Shown here one piece after another: positions 8,439-16,794 of a DNA stretch of 64,000 nucleotides; within the stretch, counting starts at the first letter, position 1, and every line of letters begins with the position of its first letter. Made by a program: the position numbers and the translations under genes. Source of the DNA: Chloroflexota bacterium (GTDB taxonomy: Bacteria; Chloroflexota; Anaerolineae; Promineifilales; Promineifilaceae); NCBI GenBank assembly GCA_013112725.1, contig JABFFZ010000014.1, positions 23,321 to 87,320 of the forward strand, in the 5' to 3' direction. A model generated the notes under the pieces. The model did no database searches. It was not told the origin of the DNA and saw only the letters and a list, made by a program, of their open reading frames with translations.

Positions 8439-9189
8439 TTTCTCTCCTTTCCTGATCATCAACCCTCCGCGCTGTCTGCACCAATCGGGAAACCTTCTTT
8501 TCACTCACGCCTTCCCCATCTAATACACCAGAATATGAATGTACAGCCAACCGACCGGCAGTCAATGGCAACTGCGCCAGTAACGCAGGTGCATTATGTG
8601 GGTCCAGACCACCACCAATGCTAATTTCCAGACGATTGTTTGCCTGGCGCATAATTTCTGCTAATTGGGCTACACCTGCGGTCGCCGGTAATGAGCTACC
8701 CCAGGGGGTACCGCTGGTTAACACCCGATCAACACCTATTTCAATCAACTGTTCCAACGCCTCAGCCTGGTTGGCTACGGCGTCAAACGTCCGGTGACAA
8801 GTCACGATTAACCCAAGGCTATGTGACCATTGCGTCAACTGGCGCATCTCGGCCACGGCCAAAGCCTGCCCACTCAGCAGGCCAAATACCACGCCGTTGG
8901 CGCCAGCGGCTGCGGCCGTTTCTATCTGCCGCCTCATTTCTGTCACTTCCTCAGACGTGTAACAAAAGTCGCCCGCTCGTGGCCGGATCATCACCATCAG
9001 CCCTGGCCGATCCCCAAAAGCCACCCGCGCGGCCACAATATGTTCTCGTTTCGGCGTAAGCCCATCAAGTTCCATCTGGCTGCACAGTTCAACCGTGTCG
9101 GCCCCGCCCCGACATGCCGCCGCCACCTGCTGCTGCACGGCCGTGACCGTTGTACAGTTAATGCAAATTTCCACCTGAACACGCAACAT
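8425..9189 (-). CDS. cutC: CutC-family copper homeostasis protein
   Basis: A 254-residue TIM-barrel protein. It shows the CutC signature near the start (QVEICINC, then GGADTVELCSQMELDGLTP) and later MIRPRAGDFCYTSEE, GVVFGL and TSGTPWGSS. CutC is called a copper homeostasis protein by convention, but its biochemical role is still debated and copper binding is not proven for most members. It overlaps the GrpB-like gene by 14 bp, so they form one transcript. Normal length, no visible defect. Confidence 0.9.
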   Translation of the reverse strand: MLRVQVEICINCTTVTAVQQQVAAACRGGADTVELCSQMELDGLTPKREHIVAARVAFGDRPGLMVMIRPRAGDFCYTSEEVTEMRRQIETAAAAGANGVVFGLLSGQALAVAEMRQLTQWSHSLGLIVTCHRTFDAVANQAEALEQLIEIGVDRVLTSGTPWGSSLPATAGVAQLAEIMRQANNRLEISIGGGLDPHNAPALLAQLPLTAGRLAVHSYSGVLDGEGVSEKKVSRLVQTARRVDDQERRENDPV

Positions 9190-9210
9190 TATTTCCTCAG
9201 GCAGATAGGG

Positions 9211-9516
9211 TTACACGTAACTCAGCCAGGGGTCGTCCCGGATATAACTCAATTGCTGACCTAAATAGGGGCGTGGTTCTAATCCATGCCATTCCCGCAA
9301 CAGGTGATAAGCTGGAGATGTGAGTAAGTTACATGCTTCAACGGCCGTTCGCCAATGCTCCCTTCGAATTTCAGCGATTGTTTCCGGTTTTGGCAAAATA
9401 CCAAAATCCCAGGCCGCACACAACCGGCATAAAAAATCCACCTGATCTGCCAGTGATTCAATATGTTCTGGCGGCTCTTCATCTGGGTAAAGGGTAGCAT
9501 CAAACCAATCAGCCAT
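9211..9516 (-). CDS. small protein of unknown function, paired with AbiEii-like gene
   Basis: About 101 residues, beginning MADWFDATLYPDEE. The start at 9516 overlaps the end of the upstream AbiEii-like gene by 8 bp, which argues for translational coupling. It is acidic and rich in Trp, Leu and Cys, with no membrane segment and no motif that I recognise. The frame is open further upstream (to 9735), but that part is antisense-like sequence inside the neighbouring gene. The tight coupling suggests it is the partner of the nucleotidyltransferase, for example as an antitoxin, but that is inference only. Confidence 0.65.
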   Translation of the reverse strand: MADWFDATLYPDEEPPEHIESLADQVDFLCRLCAAWDFGILPKPETIAEIRREHWRTAVEACNLLTSPAYHLLREWHGLEPRPYLGQQLSYIRDDPWLSYV

Positions 9517-10201
9517 GGAGTGCCTCAAGAAAGTCCGATTTGAACCAGTTTCGTACCAGGCGAGCCGATGCCTGTTCTTTAGGGTCTGAAATGCCCGCCA
9601 ACGGCCGATGCTGTTCAATCCGCACCAGGTGCATTTGCACTGCCAATCGCGCCCGATCTGAATCGGTGCTGCTGCCGGACTGGAACTGTCGTTGTTGCCA
9701 CAATCGCCAGCATTGAACGGCCGTGAACAGTTCATGTTGGCAAATGGTATAAATATCTAGAAAGTCGCGGGGTGCGCCACGTTCCACCAACGCCACCATT
9801 TTGCTGGCAACCAGGTCTTCCAGACTGTCTACATGAATACCGTTCCAGGAAGATGGCACAGGCGGCTGCAACCGTGTCGAACGGGCCGCAATTTGAAAAC
9901 TAAAAGCCTTACATCTGTCGATATGTAATTCGACACTGACTACGTCTCCCCACTGCCGGGTGGTCACTTCCCCATAAGGTCGTAAGGTTTGGGTCAACAG
10001 TAACACAATTTGCTCTCGCTCCTTGCTGGTAGCGTCTGCTGCCCACCAGGCATCCACATCATAAGTTGACCGGTATTCCAGGTAATGCATCAGGCCAAAT
10101 GCCCCACCAAGCGAGATTTTACCGGCCCATGGACTTGTCGCCAGTGCTTCCAGACACTGGTTTGCATAATCGGAAACCTGACGGGGCTTTTGTGGTTGCA
10201 T
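9509..10201 (-). CDS. AbiEii/AbiGii-type nucleotidyltransferase-like protein
   Basis: A 230-residue protein with the core of the AbiEii toxin-like nucleotidyltransferases. GGAFGLMHYLEYRSTYDVD (residues ~32-50) matches the GG-x-L ... R-x-T-x-D-x-D pattern in which the acidic residues bind metal. The later LEDLVASKMVALVERGAPRDFLDI is the lysine/Asp segment usual for this family. Such proteins are toxins of type IV systems or general nucleotide transferases. The partner gene here lies downstream rather than upstream as in classical AbiE, so the assignment to a toxin pair is uncertain. Confidence 0.75.
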   Translation of the reverse strand: MQPQKPRQVSDYANQCLEALATSPWAGKISLGGAFGLMHYLEYRSTYDVDAWWAADATSKEREQIVLLLTQTLRPYGEVTTRQWGDVVSVELHIDRCKAFSFQIAARSTRLQPPVPSSWNGIHVDSLEDLVASKMVALVERGAPRDFLDIYTICQHELFTAVQCWRLWQQRQFQSGSSTDSDRARLAVQMHLVRIEQHRPLAGISDPKEQASARLVRNWFKSDFLEALHG

Positions 10202-10220
10202 GATAGGATTATATCAAAGT

Positions 10221-10727
10221 TCAAGGTTCGCCAGGAAAACGGCCGTATTCCCGCACATACGCCACAATCCCACCCGCCGCCACAATCTCCTGAGCAAACT
10301 CCGGTAACGGGGGTAGGTCTATAGTCAAGTTGGAGGTAAGGACACGGCCGTTGCCCAAATCCAACTCCACCTCATCCCCATCTGCCAATAAAGCCACCGC
10401 TTCAGGGGAGGTAAACAGTGGAATCCCCAAATTGATCGCATTGCGGAAGAAGATGCGGGCAAAACTGAGGGCAATGATCGCCCCAATCTCGCGCCGCCGC
10501 AACGCCTCCGGGGCATACTCCCGCGACGAACCGCAGCCAAAGTTATTCCCGGCCACAATGATGTCCCCAGGTCGGGCATACCGCGCAAAATCGGGCCGCG
10601 CCTCGATAAAGGCATAATCCTTCACATCCTGCCCCTCTTTCAACATAAACGGCGCATACCGCCCCGGCACAATCTGATCCGTATCCACATCCGCCCCAAA
10701 TTTCCACACTTTCGCTTCATAATTCAT
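10221..10727 (-). CDS. homoaconitase small subunit (LeuD-like swivel domain)
   Basis: A 168-residue aconitase swivel domain. FGADVDTDQIVPGRY at residue ~10 and the GNNFGCGSSREYAPEAL loop (substrate-binding Ser/Arg) are clear. It pairs with the large subunit encoded upstream at 10856-12100 to convert homocitrate to homoisocitrate through cis-homoaconitate. The protein could equally belong to an isopropylmalate isomerase by sequence; the lysine neighbourhood decides. The large-subunit gene is separated from it by a MITE and junction repeats. Confidence 0.85.
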   Translation of the reverse strand: MNYEAKVWKFGADVDTDQIVPGRYAPFMLKEGQDVKDYAFIEARPDFARYARPGDIIVAGNNFGCGSSREYAPEALRRREIGAIIALSFARIFFRNAINLGIPLFTSPEAVALLADGDEVELDLGNGRVLTSNLTIDLPPLPEFAQEIVAAGGIVAYVREYGRFPGEP

Positions 10728-10751
10728 AATTCCTAATTCCTAATTCCTAAT

Positions 10752-10845
10752 GTAACCATTCAGACCTGACAGGTTTTTTACCAGTTCAACTTGAAACTTT
10801 GCAGGCCAAAAACCTGTCAGGTCTCTTGAGGGACTGAACACTTAC
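10752..10845. mobile_element. IS66-like MITE, copy B (94 bp)
   Basis: Begins GTAACCATTCAGACCTGACA and ends in the complement of GTAAGTGTTCAGTCCC. The flanking octamer TTCCTAAT occurs on both sides in correct register, although it sits inside a TTCCTAA tandem repeat, so the duplication is less certain than at copy C. The subterminal arms pair with each other (ACCTGACAGGT). It separates the two homoaconitase subunit genes. Confidence 0.8.
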
Positions 10846-10855
10846 TTCCTAATTC

Positions 10856-12100
10856 CTAATTCCTAATTCCTAATTCTCTTGGGTCGGTGATGACCCCCGT
10901 CACGGCCGTCGCCGCCGCCACACTTGCACTCGCCAGATAAATTTGTGACGATGGATGCCCCATCCGCCCCTTAAAATTGCGGTTGCCGGTGGAGAGGCAT
11001 ACATCCCCTTCGCCCAACACGCCCTGGTGCCGCCCCATGCAAGGGCCACAGCCCGGCGTCGTCAGTATGGCTCCCGCTTCCAGCAGAACGTTCAGCGTAT
11101 CATCGGCAATGGCTCGCTGCAATTCCACCCGGCTGGCGGGGCTGAGGATCAGGCGCGTCCCTGGAGCTAACTGCCGCCCTTTTAGAATATCCGCCGCGTC
11201 GCGCATGTCTTCGTAACGGCCGTTGGTACAAGTCCCTAAAAAGACCACATCCACCTTTGTCCCCGCCACCGCGCCCACATCCACCACATCATCTACCGCG
11301 TGGGGGATCGCCACCTGCGGTTCTAATTCATCCAGATTAATCGTGACGGTCTGGGTATAGGTGGCGTCGGGATCCACAAACAACCAATCTGGCACGTCCC
11401 AATCCACCGCCGCTACACCTGTTGGCGGGAAGATGCCCGCCTTCGCGCCCAACTCAATGGCCATGCTGCTGATGGTCTGGCGGCCCGGCAAGGACAGCCA
11501 TTCCAGCCCATGATACTCAATTGCCCTGTACGTGGCCCCGGCAATGGTTAATTCGCGGCCCAATTTAAGGGCGAAATCTTTGGCGTCCACACCGGGGCGG
11601 AAACGGCCGTGTGCCACCACCCGCAGCGTCTCCGGCGCCCGCAACCACGTTTTGCCCGTCGCCCACACCAGGGCCACATCGGTAGACCCCATGCCCGTGC
11701 CAAACGCCCCCACCGCGCCATAACTGGTAGAGTGTGAATCCGACCCCACCACTATCATGCCGGGCCGGGCAATCCCTTCCTCCACCAACACCTGATGGCA
11801 AATGCCCCGCCCCACTTCAAACAGGCGAATCCCCTGCTCCCCGGCAAAGCGGCGCACCAGGTTTTGGTTATCGGCCACACCCACCGTAGAAGCCGGGGCC
11901 ACATGATCCAGCACCAGCACCACCTGTTCCGGGTTGTGGACACGGCTCACGCCCAGCCGCTCCTGCATCACCTTGATGATGCCCGGCGACAGCGAATCAT
12001 GCCCCATGGCTACATCCGGTTCCACCACCACCAGATCGCCCGGCTGCACCCGTCGCCCCGCTTTGTGCGATAAAATCTGCTCCGTTAACGTCTGTCCCAC
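10856..12100 (-). CDS. homoaconitase large subunit (aconitase family)
   Basis: A 414-residue catalytic subunit binding a [4Fe-4S] cluster. Cluster cysteines are visible in FLGTCTNGRYEDM and in GCGPCMGRHQG, and the GSDSHSTSYGAVGAFGTGMGS loop is typical. The start is GTG at 12100, four bases after a very strong ribosome site (AAAGGAGG). With the small subunit it isomerises homocitrate to homoisocitrate. LeuC function cannot be excluded from sequence, but no leucine genes are nearby and all other lysine genes are. A long inverted repeat lies just upstream at 12133-12181. Confidence 0.87.
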   Translation of the reverse strand: MGQTLTEQILSHKAGRRVQPGDLVVVEPDVAMGHDSLSPGIIKVMQERLGVSRVHNPEQVVLVLDHVAPASTVGVADNQNLVRRFAGEQGIRLFEVGRGICHQVLVEEGIARPGMIVVGSDSHSTSYGAVGAFGTGMGSTDVALVWATGKTWLRAPETLRVVAHGRFRPGVDAKDFALKLGRELTIAGATYRAIEYHGLEWLSLPGRQTISSMAIELGAKAGIFPPTGVAAVDWDVPDWLFVDPDATYTQTVTINLDELEPQVAIPHAVDDVVDVGAVAGTKVDVVFLGTCTNGRYEDMRDAADILKGRQLAPGTRLILSPASRVELQRAIADDTLNVLLEAGAILTTPGCGPCMGRHQGVLGEGDVCLSTGNRNFKGRMGHPSSQIYLASASVAAATAVTGVITDPRELGIRN

Positions 12101-12132
12101 TTTTCCTCCTTTAATAGGATGCGGATTTGCAG

Positions 12133-12181
12133 GATGGACGCGGATTTTTTATCTCAGCCATTCCCAAAATCCGCGTCCATC
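12133..12181. repeat. 16-bp inverted repeat between homoaconitase and MOSC genes
   Basis: GATGGACGCGGATTTT at 12133-12148 is perfectly complementary to 12166-12181 across a 17-base loop. There is no T-run on either strand, so it is a palindromic repeat rather than a classical terminator. It separates the homoaconitase gene from the MOSC gene. Confidence 0.75.
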
Positions 12182-12186
12182 TGCGT

Positions 12187-12750
12187 TTATTCGCGTCCTA
12201 CTTTCAAAACGGCATCTCCCGTTTGTACCACTCCTGGCTCAACCACTTTCACATACAGGCCACGCAAACGCAAAGCTCTGCCCACATCGGAATTGGCGAA
12301 TTTGACGGCGTCCATGCCGAAGCGGTCGGTGAATTTGGCGCAGCCGGTGTGGGGCACGGCCGTCACTTCCACTACGGCCGTGCCCAACTGTAACTGCTGA
12401 CCAACCGGCAGGTTCTCCACGCTCAAATCCATGTCTACAATAAACTGGTCGCCGGCCAGCGGCCACCGTTCCCGGTCATCATTCGCGGCCAGGTTCAGGA
12501 AACGGCCGTTCATTAGCGTGAGCTGCATCTCCGGGTGCGCCGATCCGTCGGCCGTCCGTTTGCTGCCCCGCGCCCGCCAATTGTCCCCTTCCAGCCCATT
12601 GGCAACCGTCAATTCGCCCTGCGCCAACACCCGCCGCTCCCCATCGGCCGGCCGGGCCACAATCATCTGCACCACGCCGCCATCGGCCGGCGACTCCTGC
12701 ACCTGCGCCAACCCTGCTTCCAATTCTGCCATATTCAAATGTTTGGTCAT
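12187..12750 (-). CDS. MOSC domain protein
   Basis: A 187-residue cytoplasmic protein. The C-terminal half carries the MOSC pattern: a conserved cysteine in TGCAKFTDRFG, then RLRGLYVKVVEPG and QTGD. MOSC domains act in sulfur transfer and in molybdenum-cofactor-dependent reactions. In stand-alone proteins of this size the substrate is usually unknown. It lies on the lysine strand but has no obvious role in that pathway and may be a passenger. Confidence 0.85.
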   Translation of the reverse strand: MTKHLNMAELEAGLAQVQESPADGGVVQMIVARPADGERRVLAQGELTVANGLEGDNWRARGSKRTADGSAHPEMQLTLMNGRFLNLAANDDRERWPLAGDQFIVDMDLSVENLPVGQQLQLGTAVVEVTAVPHTGCAKFTDRFGMDAVKFANSDVGRALRLRGLYVKVVEPGVVQTGDAVLKVGRE

Positions 12751-13060
12751 CGTTTACTCCTTTAATGGATGAGATTGAGAGATTAGGAGATTAGGAGATT
12801 GGGCATGGTTCACTTTCTCTGGAAACAGCGCCTTACAAATTTCTGACCGCAAACGGCCGACGACAGGCCGCCCACCATTGGTAAAATCGCGGTCGGTGGT
12901 CAGTGGTCGGCGGTCATATTTGTTAAGATCACCTGAACTATGCCAGAGATTGCAACCTCCTAACTCATGTTACGCACCTGCTCTGGTCGGTGTCCCACCG
13001 AGCCAGCGTCGCTCGGTCTGGAAACCGGCGACAGCCCGCGTAACATCAGCTCCTAATCTC
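12751..13060. repeat. 310-bp gene-free stretch with repeats
   Basis: GAGATTAG words lie at 12772-12800 and their complement (CTCCTAATCTCC) at 13049-13070, so the two ends of the gap could pair. Between them is an 80-bp unit bounded by ATGTTACGC (12967-12975) and its complement (13038-13046), with small inner hairpins. I see no gene. The 80-bp unit may be another small inverted-repeat element, but no clean target duplication is visible. Confidence 0.6.
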
Positions 13061-14197
13061 CTAATCTCCCACACTATTTGCGGCATCATACAGCAGCGCA
13101 TCCACATCATCCAGCGTCAAACGGCCGTGATCGGCCATCGTTTTGATTTCACTCGTCAAATACTTCAGTTGCTCATCATCCAGACATAGCCCCAACTGCT
13201 CCGCCCGCCCTTTCACCGCGTTCCAGCCCGTCAGCCGGTGCGCCACGTGAATATAGCGCGTCAGACCAAAATCCTCCGGCCGCAAAATCTCATACGTCGC
13301 CGGATTATTCAGCACCGCTTTGGCATGAATGCCCGCTTTGTGCGTAAAACTGGCAAAGCCCGTGATGTAATTGTTGAAGGGAATGTCCACCCGTACCAGC
13401 CGCGCCACCAGGCTGTCCAAATTACGAATCAGCGGCAGGTGATACTTCTTCACCAGCGCCGGGTCGGTGGCATAGAGACGGGCAATAAAACCGCCCAACG
13501 ACGTAATGCCGTTCCGCTCGCCAATACCCAACACACTGGTATCAATGTGCGTGGCCCCCGCTTCCAGCGCCGCGTACGCATTGGCAATGGCGCAGCCGGA
13601 GTCGTTGTGCCCGTGAAACTCAATATCACAGGTCAACTCCTGGCGCAGGCGGGCCACCAGGTCGTAAATCTGGCGCGGTGTGCCCACGCCCACTGTATCG
13701 GCGATACCTACCCGATGCACACCCAATGCACACACCGCCCGGTAAACGCGCACAATATCTTCCACGTCACTCCGCAGGCTGTCCTCGGTGCTAAAGCGCG
13801 TTTCCACGCCCTGGCTGAGCAGATAGGCCACCACTTCCTGGGCTATATCCAGAATCTGGTCAATGGTACGGCCGTGACTAAATTCCCGCAGATACGACGA
13901 CGTACCAATAACCACATCCACCCCGCCCACACCTGTATCCACTGCTTTTTTGGCATCTTCCAGATTACAGCGCGTGTGCGTCAAGATTTTGGCATTCAGC
14001 CCCAGCCGGGCAATGGTCACACAGTCGTTATAACTCTCCGGTGAGGCCAGCGGCGAGGTCAGTTCCAGATACTCCACGCCAAACGTATCCAGCAGCGTGG
14101 CAATCTGAATCTTCTCGGCCGTGCTGAAAAAGGCATTCACAAACTGCTCCCCTTCCCGCAGCGTAGACTCAATAATGGCAAACTTTTCCAGACTCAT
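13061..14197 (-). CDS. homocitrate synthase
   Basis: Condenses acetyl-CoA and 2-oxoglutarate, the first step of the alpha-aminoadipate pathway. [11 protein letters not shown] at residue ~7 is the family start (Arg/Asp-type metal and substrate site). [12 protein letters not shown] and the [18 protein letters not shown] motif supply the metal-binding His pair. The ATG at 14197 has the ribosome site AAGGAAG; a longer frame to 14248 is less likely. At ~378 residues it matches Thermus-type homocitrate synthases, which lack the C-terminal regulatory domain of isopropylmalate synthase. It was probably once contiguous with lysJ; two toxin-antitoxin modules now lie between. Confidence 0.92.
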   Translation of the reverse strand: MSLEKFAIIESTLREGEQFVNAFFSTAEKIQIATLLDTFGVEYLELTSPLASPESYNDCVTIARLGLNAKILTHTRCNLEDAKKAVDTGVGGVDVVIGTSSYLREFSHGRTIDQILDIAQEVVAYLLSQGVETRFSTEDSLRSDVEDIVRVYRAVCALGVHRVGIADTVGVGTPRQIYDLVARLRQELTCDIEFHGHNDSGCAIANAYAALEAGATHIDTSVLGIGERNGITSLGGFIARLYATDPALVKKYHLPLIRNLDSLVARLVRVDIPFNNYITGFASFTHKAGIHAKAVLNNPATYEILRPEDFGLTRYIHVAHRLTGWNAVKGRAEQLGLCLDDEQLKYLTSEIKTMADHGRLTLDDVDALLYDAANSVGD

Positions 14198-14250
14198 CAC
14201 AACTTCCTTCGCAATTGACACGCCTTCCTTCTCATCGCTATACTCCACCT

Positions 14251-14516
14251 ATGAAGTTTGAGTGGGACAGACAGAAACGGCTGGCAAATATCCGAAAACA
14301 TCACATTGATTTCGCCCACGTGATTGAGCTTTTCTATCAGCCCACTTCATTGTAGAAGACGAGCGTTTTGATTATGAAGATGAACGATTTTGGGCGATTG
14401 GTTTCTTTCGAGACCAACCTACCATTGTCGTTCACACCTATGTTGGAGATGATGTCATTCGCATCATCTCCGCCCGTAAAGCGACGAGATATGAACAACA
14501 AAAATACTTCTCTTGA
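14251..14516 (+). pseudogene. BrnT-family toxin gene with a single-base deletion
   Basis: BrnT toxins are small RNase-like proteins. The frame starts MKFEWDRQKRLANIRKH and stops after QPTSL. One base out of register the conserved remainder continues: VEDERFDYEDERFWAIG, then the RIISARKATRYEQQKY ending of the family. Restoring one C in the CCC run near 14342 gives QPHFIVEDER, the expected family sequence, and one ~89-residue protein. So one base is missing, by mutation or sequencing error. The end overlaps the next gene by 26 bp, the usual toxin-antitoxin arrangement. Confidence 0.85.
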
Positions 14517-14844
14517 ATCCCAAACCAACTGGGAGCGGCTGGAAGCAATGGACGATGAGGACATTGACCTATCAGACATCCCCGAACTCACAGAAGAAGA
14601 TTTCAAACGGGCCAAACCGGCAGTCCAATTTTTCAAGGAACGTGGGATTAAGTTTGACCCCAACGAACCACTGGTCGTGACTGAATACCAGGAAGATGGC
14701 ACGGCCGTGACATATGAACTGCCGCCACCTAAGCCCTTGCTTGTTACCCTCGATCCTGATTTACGCCGGTATTTCCCAGATTCCGAATCGGTCAACCGTA
14801 CCTTACGTTCGCTCATTGCCCTCATTCCCAAAGCACGTGTTTGA
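14491..14844 (+). CDS. antitoxin of BrnT-type module (BrnA-like)
   Basis: 117 residues, acidic N-terminal half with IDLSDIPELTEEDFKRAKP, a phrase common in BrnA-like antitoxins. The C-terminal RRYFPDSESVNRTLRSLIALIP probably forms the DNA-binding or dimer part. The same C-terminal block recurs almost exactly in the second antitoxin at 15152-15418. Its toxin (14251-14516) is frameshifted, so this antitoxin may now be orphaned unless it also binds the second toxin. Confidence 0.75.
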   Translation: MNNKNTSLESQTNWERLEAMDDEDIDLSDIPELTEEDFKRAKPAVQFFKERGIKFDPNEPLVVTEYQEDGTAVTYELPPPKPLLVTLDPDLRRYFPDSESVNRTLRSLIALIPKARV

Positions 14845-14889
14845 GATGCTGACGGCCGTGCATTTATCCAGCAGCAGGATATTTCTGAC

Positions 14890-15168
14890 ATGCCGCAATT
14901 TGAGTGGTATGAGAAAAAGGCAAAACCAAATGAACGGAAACATGGCGTCTCATTTGATAAAGCTATAACTGTTTTCAAAGACCCCTTCTCTATCACTATT
15001 ATTGACCCTTATCATTCAGATGATGAAACTCGTTTTATTGACATCGGTTTTTCTGACCAGGGATGCCTGGTGGTAGTGATTTATACTGAACGAGATGACC
15101 ATACCCGGATAATTAGCAGCCGTTTAGCTAACAAGGCTGAACAAGAAACCTATGAACGAGACGAATAA
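14890..15168 (+). CDS. BrnT-family toxin (second, intact module)
   Basis: 92 residues with the complete BrnT pattern: FEWYEKKAKPNERKHGVSF, FKDPFS, then ETRFIDIGFSDQG and RIISSRLANKAEQETYE. BrnT is a ribonuclease-like toxin of type II systems that is neutralised and autorepressed together with its antitoxin. It overlaps the next gene by 17 bp. Unlike the first module at 14251 it has no visible defect. Confidence 0.88.
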   Translation: MPQFEWYEKKAKPNERKHGVSFDKAITVFKDPFSITIIDPYHSDDETRFIDIGFSDQGCLVVVIYTERDDHTRIISSRLANKAEQETYERDE

Positions 15169-15418
15169 TAATTTGACAGATATGCAACCAGAATATGATT
15201 TTTCTGGTGGTGTGCGTGGCAAACATTTCCGAGAAATGCGCCAGGGTTATCGCGTCACCATTCATAACGAAGATGGCTCTACTACCATCAAAGAATATGA
15301 GCCGGACGAGGGCTGGATTGCCCTCGATCCTGACGTGCGCCGATATTTCCCAGACTCCGAATCGGTCAACCGCACCTTACGTTCGCTCATTGCCCTCATT
15401 CCTGAACATCACTCCTGA
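15152..15418 (+). CDS. antitoxin paired with second BrnT
   Basis: 88 residues. The N-terminal part (EYDFSGGVRGKHFREMRQGY) is typical of antitoxins that follow BrnT-like toxins. The C-terminal RRYFPDSESVNRTLRSLIALIP is shared with the antitoxin at 14491-14844, and the DNA is also highly similar there (about 14756-14826 versus 15330-15400). The shared block suggests duplication or gene conversion between the modules. Confidence 0.78.
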   Translation: MNETNNNLTDMQPEYDFSGGVRGKHFREMRQGYRVTIHNEDGSTTIKEYEPDEGWIALDPDVRRYFPDSESVNRTLRSLIALIPEHHS

Positions 15419-15445
15419 CCTGGCAAATAGAATTCGCGGCTACAT

Positions 15446-15570
15446 TTGCTAAGTTGCTAAGTCTGCCTTCGCAGACTGGAAGAGAACGCTTCAGCCGACA
15501 CACTGCCTGCCCTGAACCTGGTGAAGGGTCGGCTTTGCCTTTTGTTGCCGCAATTTTAATCGCTGGGTTT
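15446..15570. repeat. relic related to the element at 57643-57822
   Basis: AAGTCTGCCTTCGCAGACT, CCTGCCCTGAACCTGGTGAA and ATTTTAATCGCTGG occur here in the same order as near-identical segments at 57700-57797. Terminal inverted repeats are not seen at this copy, so it is probably a truncated relic. It fills the gap between the second antitoxin and lysJ. Confidence 0.65.
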
Positions 15571-15574
15571 TGCC

Positions 15575-16735
15575 TCACATCTCCACCAATACCGCTGCAA
15601 TCGCCTCCACTACCTGATCAATCTCCTCTTTTGTAATCACCAGTGGCGGCGTCAGGCGGAGGACTGTAGAACCGGCCGTCAGTGCCAAAACACCGCGTTC
15701 CATTAAGCCCCGCACCACCTCCATCGCCCTGATTTTCAATTCCACCCCAACTAGCAGACCCAAACCACGCACCTCCCGAATAAGGGGTGAAGGAATGGCC
15801 CATAATTGTTCCATGAAGTACGCGCCCCGTTCGGCCGCACGGCCGTGCAACCCCTCCGCCTCCATCACAGCCAACACCGCATTCGCCGCCGCACAGGCCA
15901 GCGGATTGCCGCCAAAGGTGGAGCCATGCACCCCTGGCGTCAGATTTTGCACCCGCCCGCCAATGCCCACCGCGCCGATCGGCAGCCCCCCGGCCATCGC
16001 TTTGCCCAGACAGATCAGGTCAGGCGTAATGCCCACCTGTTCGCAGGCAAAGAACGTTCCGATACGGCCGTAACCCGTTTGCACCTCATCCACAATCAAC
16101 AGCGCGCCCCGTTCGTCACACAGCCGCCGCGCCGCCTGGAAAAAGGCCGGGTCCGCCAGGCGCACGCCCCCCTCCCCCTGCACAATCTCCAGGATGACGG
16201 CGGCCGTTTGTTCGGACACGGCCGTGTCCAACCGGGCCACATTACCAAAGGGCACATGTGAAAAACCAGGCACCAGCGGTTGGAACGGCTCCCGGTAATC
16301 CGATTTATGGGTAGCGGAGAGGGCGCCAAAGGTACGGCCGTGAAACCCCCGCATCATCGCCACCACCTCCGCCCGCCCCGTACTCAGCCGGGCAAACTTC
16401 AACGCCGCTTCCACCGCCTCCGTGCCCGAATTGCATAGAAAGACGCGGTTCAAATCACCAGGCAAAATGGCCGCCAGCCGGGACATAAACCGCGCCCGCT
16501 CGTCGTTGTAAAACATCTCCTGGCAGGTGATGAGCGTTTGCGCCTGCCGGGTGATGGCGTCTACCACCGCCGGATGGCAGTGCCCCACGTTGGCCACAGC
16601 CGTTCCCGCCGCACAATCAATATAGACACGGCCGTCCCCGTCCCAAACCATCGCCCCCCGCCCCCGCACAATAGCGACCTCTCGCTTGCCGTACACGCCG
16701 CTGGTGAATTGGTTTTCAAGTGTGAATGTGTCCAT
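15575..16735 (-). CDS. lysJ: [LysW]-aminoadipate semialdehyde aminotransferase
   Basis: A 386-residue class III PLP aminotransferase that transaminates LysW-bound aminoadipate semialdehyde to LysW-lysine. The PLP lysine is in LGKAMAGGLPIGAVG, the preceding VDEVQTGYGRIGTFFACE holds the conserved Asp/Gln, and HGSTFGGNPLACAAA closes the site. By sequence it overlaps with acetylornithine aminotransferase (ArgD); neighbouring LysW, LysX, LysY and LysZ make LysJ the better name, though dual use in arginine synthesis is possible. A palindromic junction repeat separates it from lysZ by 44 bp. Confidence 0.88.
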   Translation of the reverse strand: MDTFTLENQFTSGVYGKREVAIVRGRGAMVWDGDGRVYIDCAAGTAVANVGHCHPAVVDAITRQAQTLITCQEMFYNDERARFMSRLAAILPGDLNRVFLCNSGTEAVEAALKFARLSTGRAEVVAMMRGFHGRTFGALSATHKSDYREPFQPLVPGFSHVPFGNVARLDTAVSEQTAAVILEIVQGEGGVRLADPAFFQAARRLCDERGALLIVDEVQTGYGRIGTFFACEQVGITPDLICLGKAMAGGLPIGAVGIGGRVQNLTPGVHGSTFGGNPLACAAANAVLAVMEAEGLHGRAAERGAYFMEQLWAIPSPLIREVRGLGLLVGVELKIRAMEVVRGLMERGVLALTAGSTVLRLTPPLVITKEEIDQVVEAIAAVLVEM

Positions 16736-16740
16736 GTTTT

Positions 16741-16794
16741 TATGTAATTGAGTAATTGGGTAATTGGGTAATTACCCAATTACCCAATTACCGT
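16741..16794. repeat. palindromic junction repeat (TAATTGGG word)
   Basis: TAATTGRG units repeated three times run straight into their reverse complement (ATTACCCAATTACCC), forming a near-perfect long palindrome between lysZ and lysJ. The right arm extends into the last codons of lysZ. Related words occur at 20081-20105, 20201-20226, 56448-56488 and 59020-59090. Confidence 0.85.

Noticed and set aside
10221..12100. Leucine biosynthesis (LeuCD) and LeuB in place of homoaconitase and homoisocitrate dehydrogenase
   Set aside because: Sequence alone does not exclude it, but no leuA-type gene is present while homocitrate synthase and all LysW-linked genes are; kept as an alternative in the annotation.
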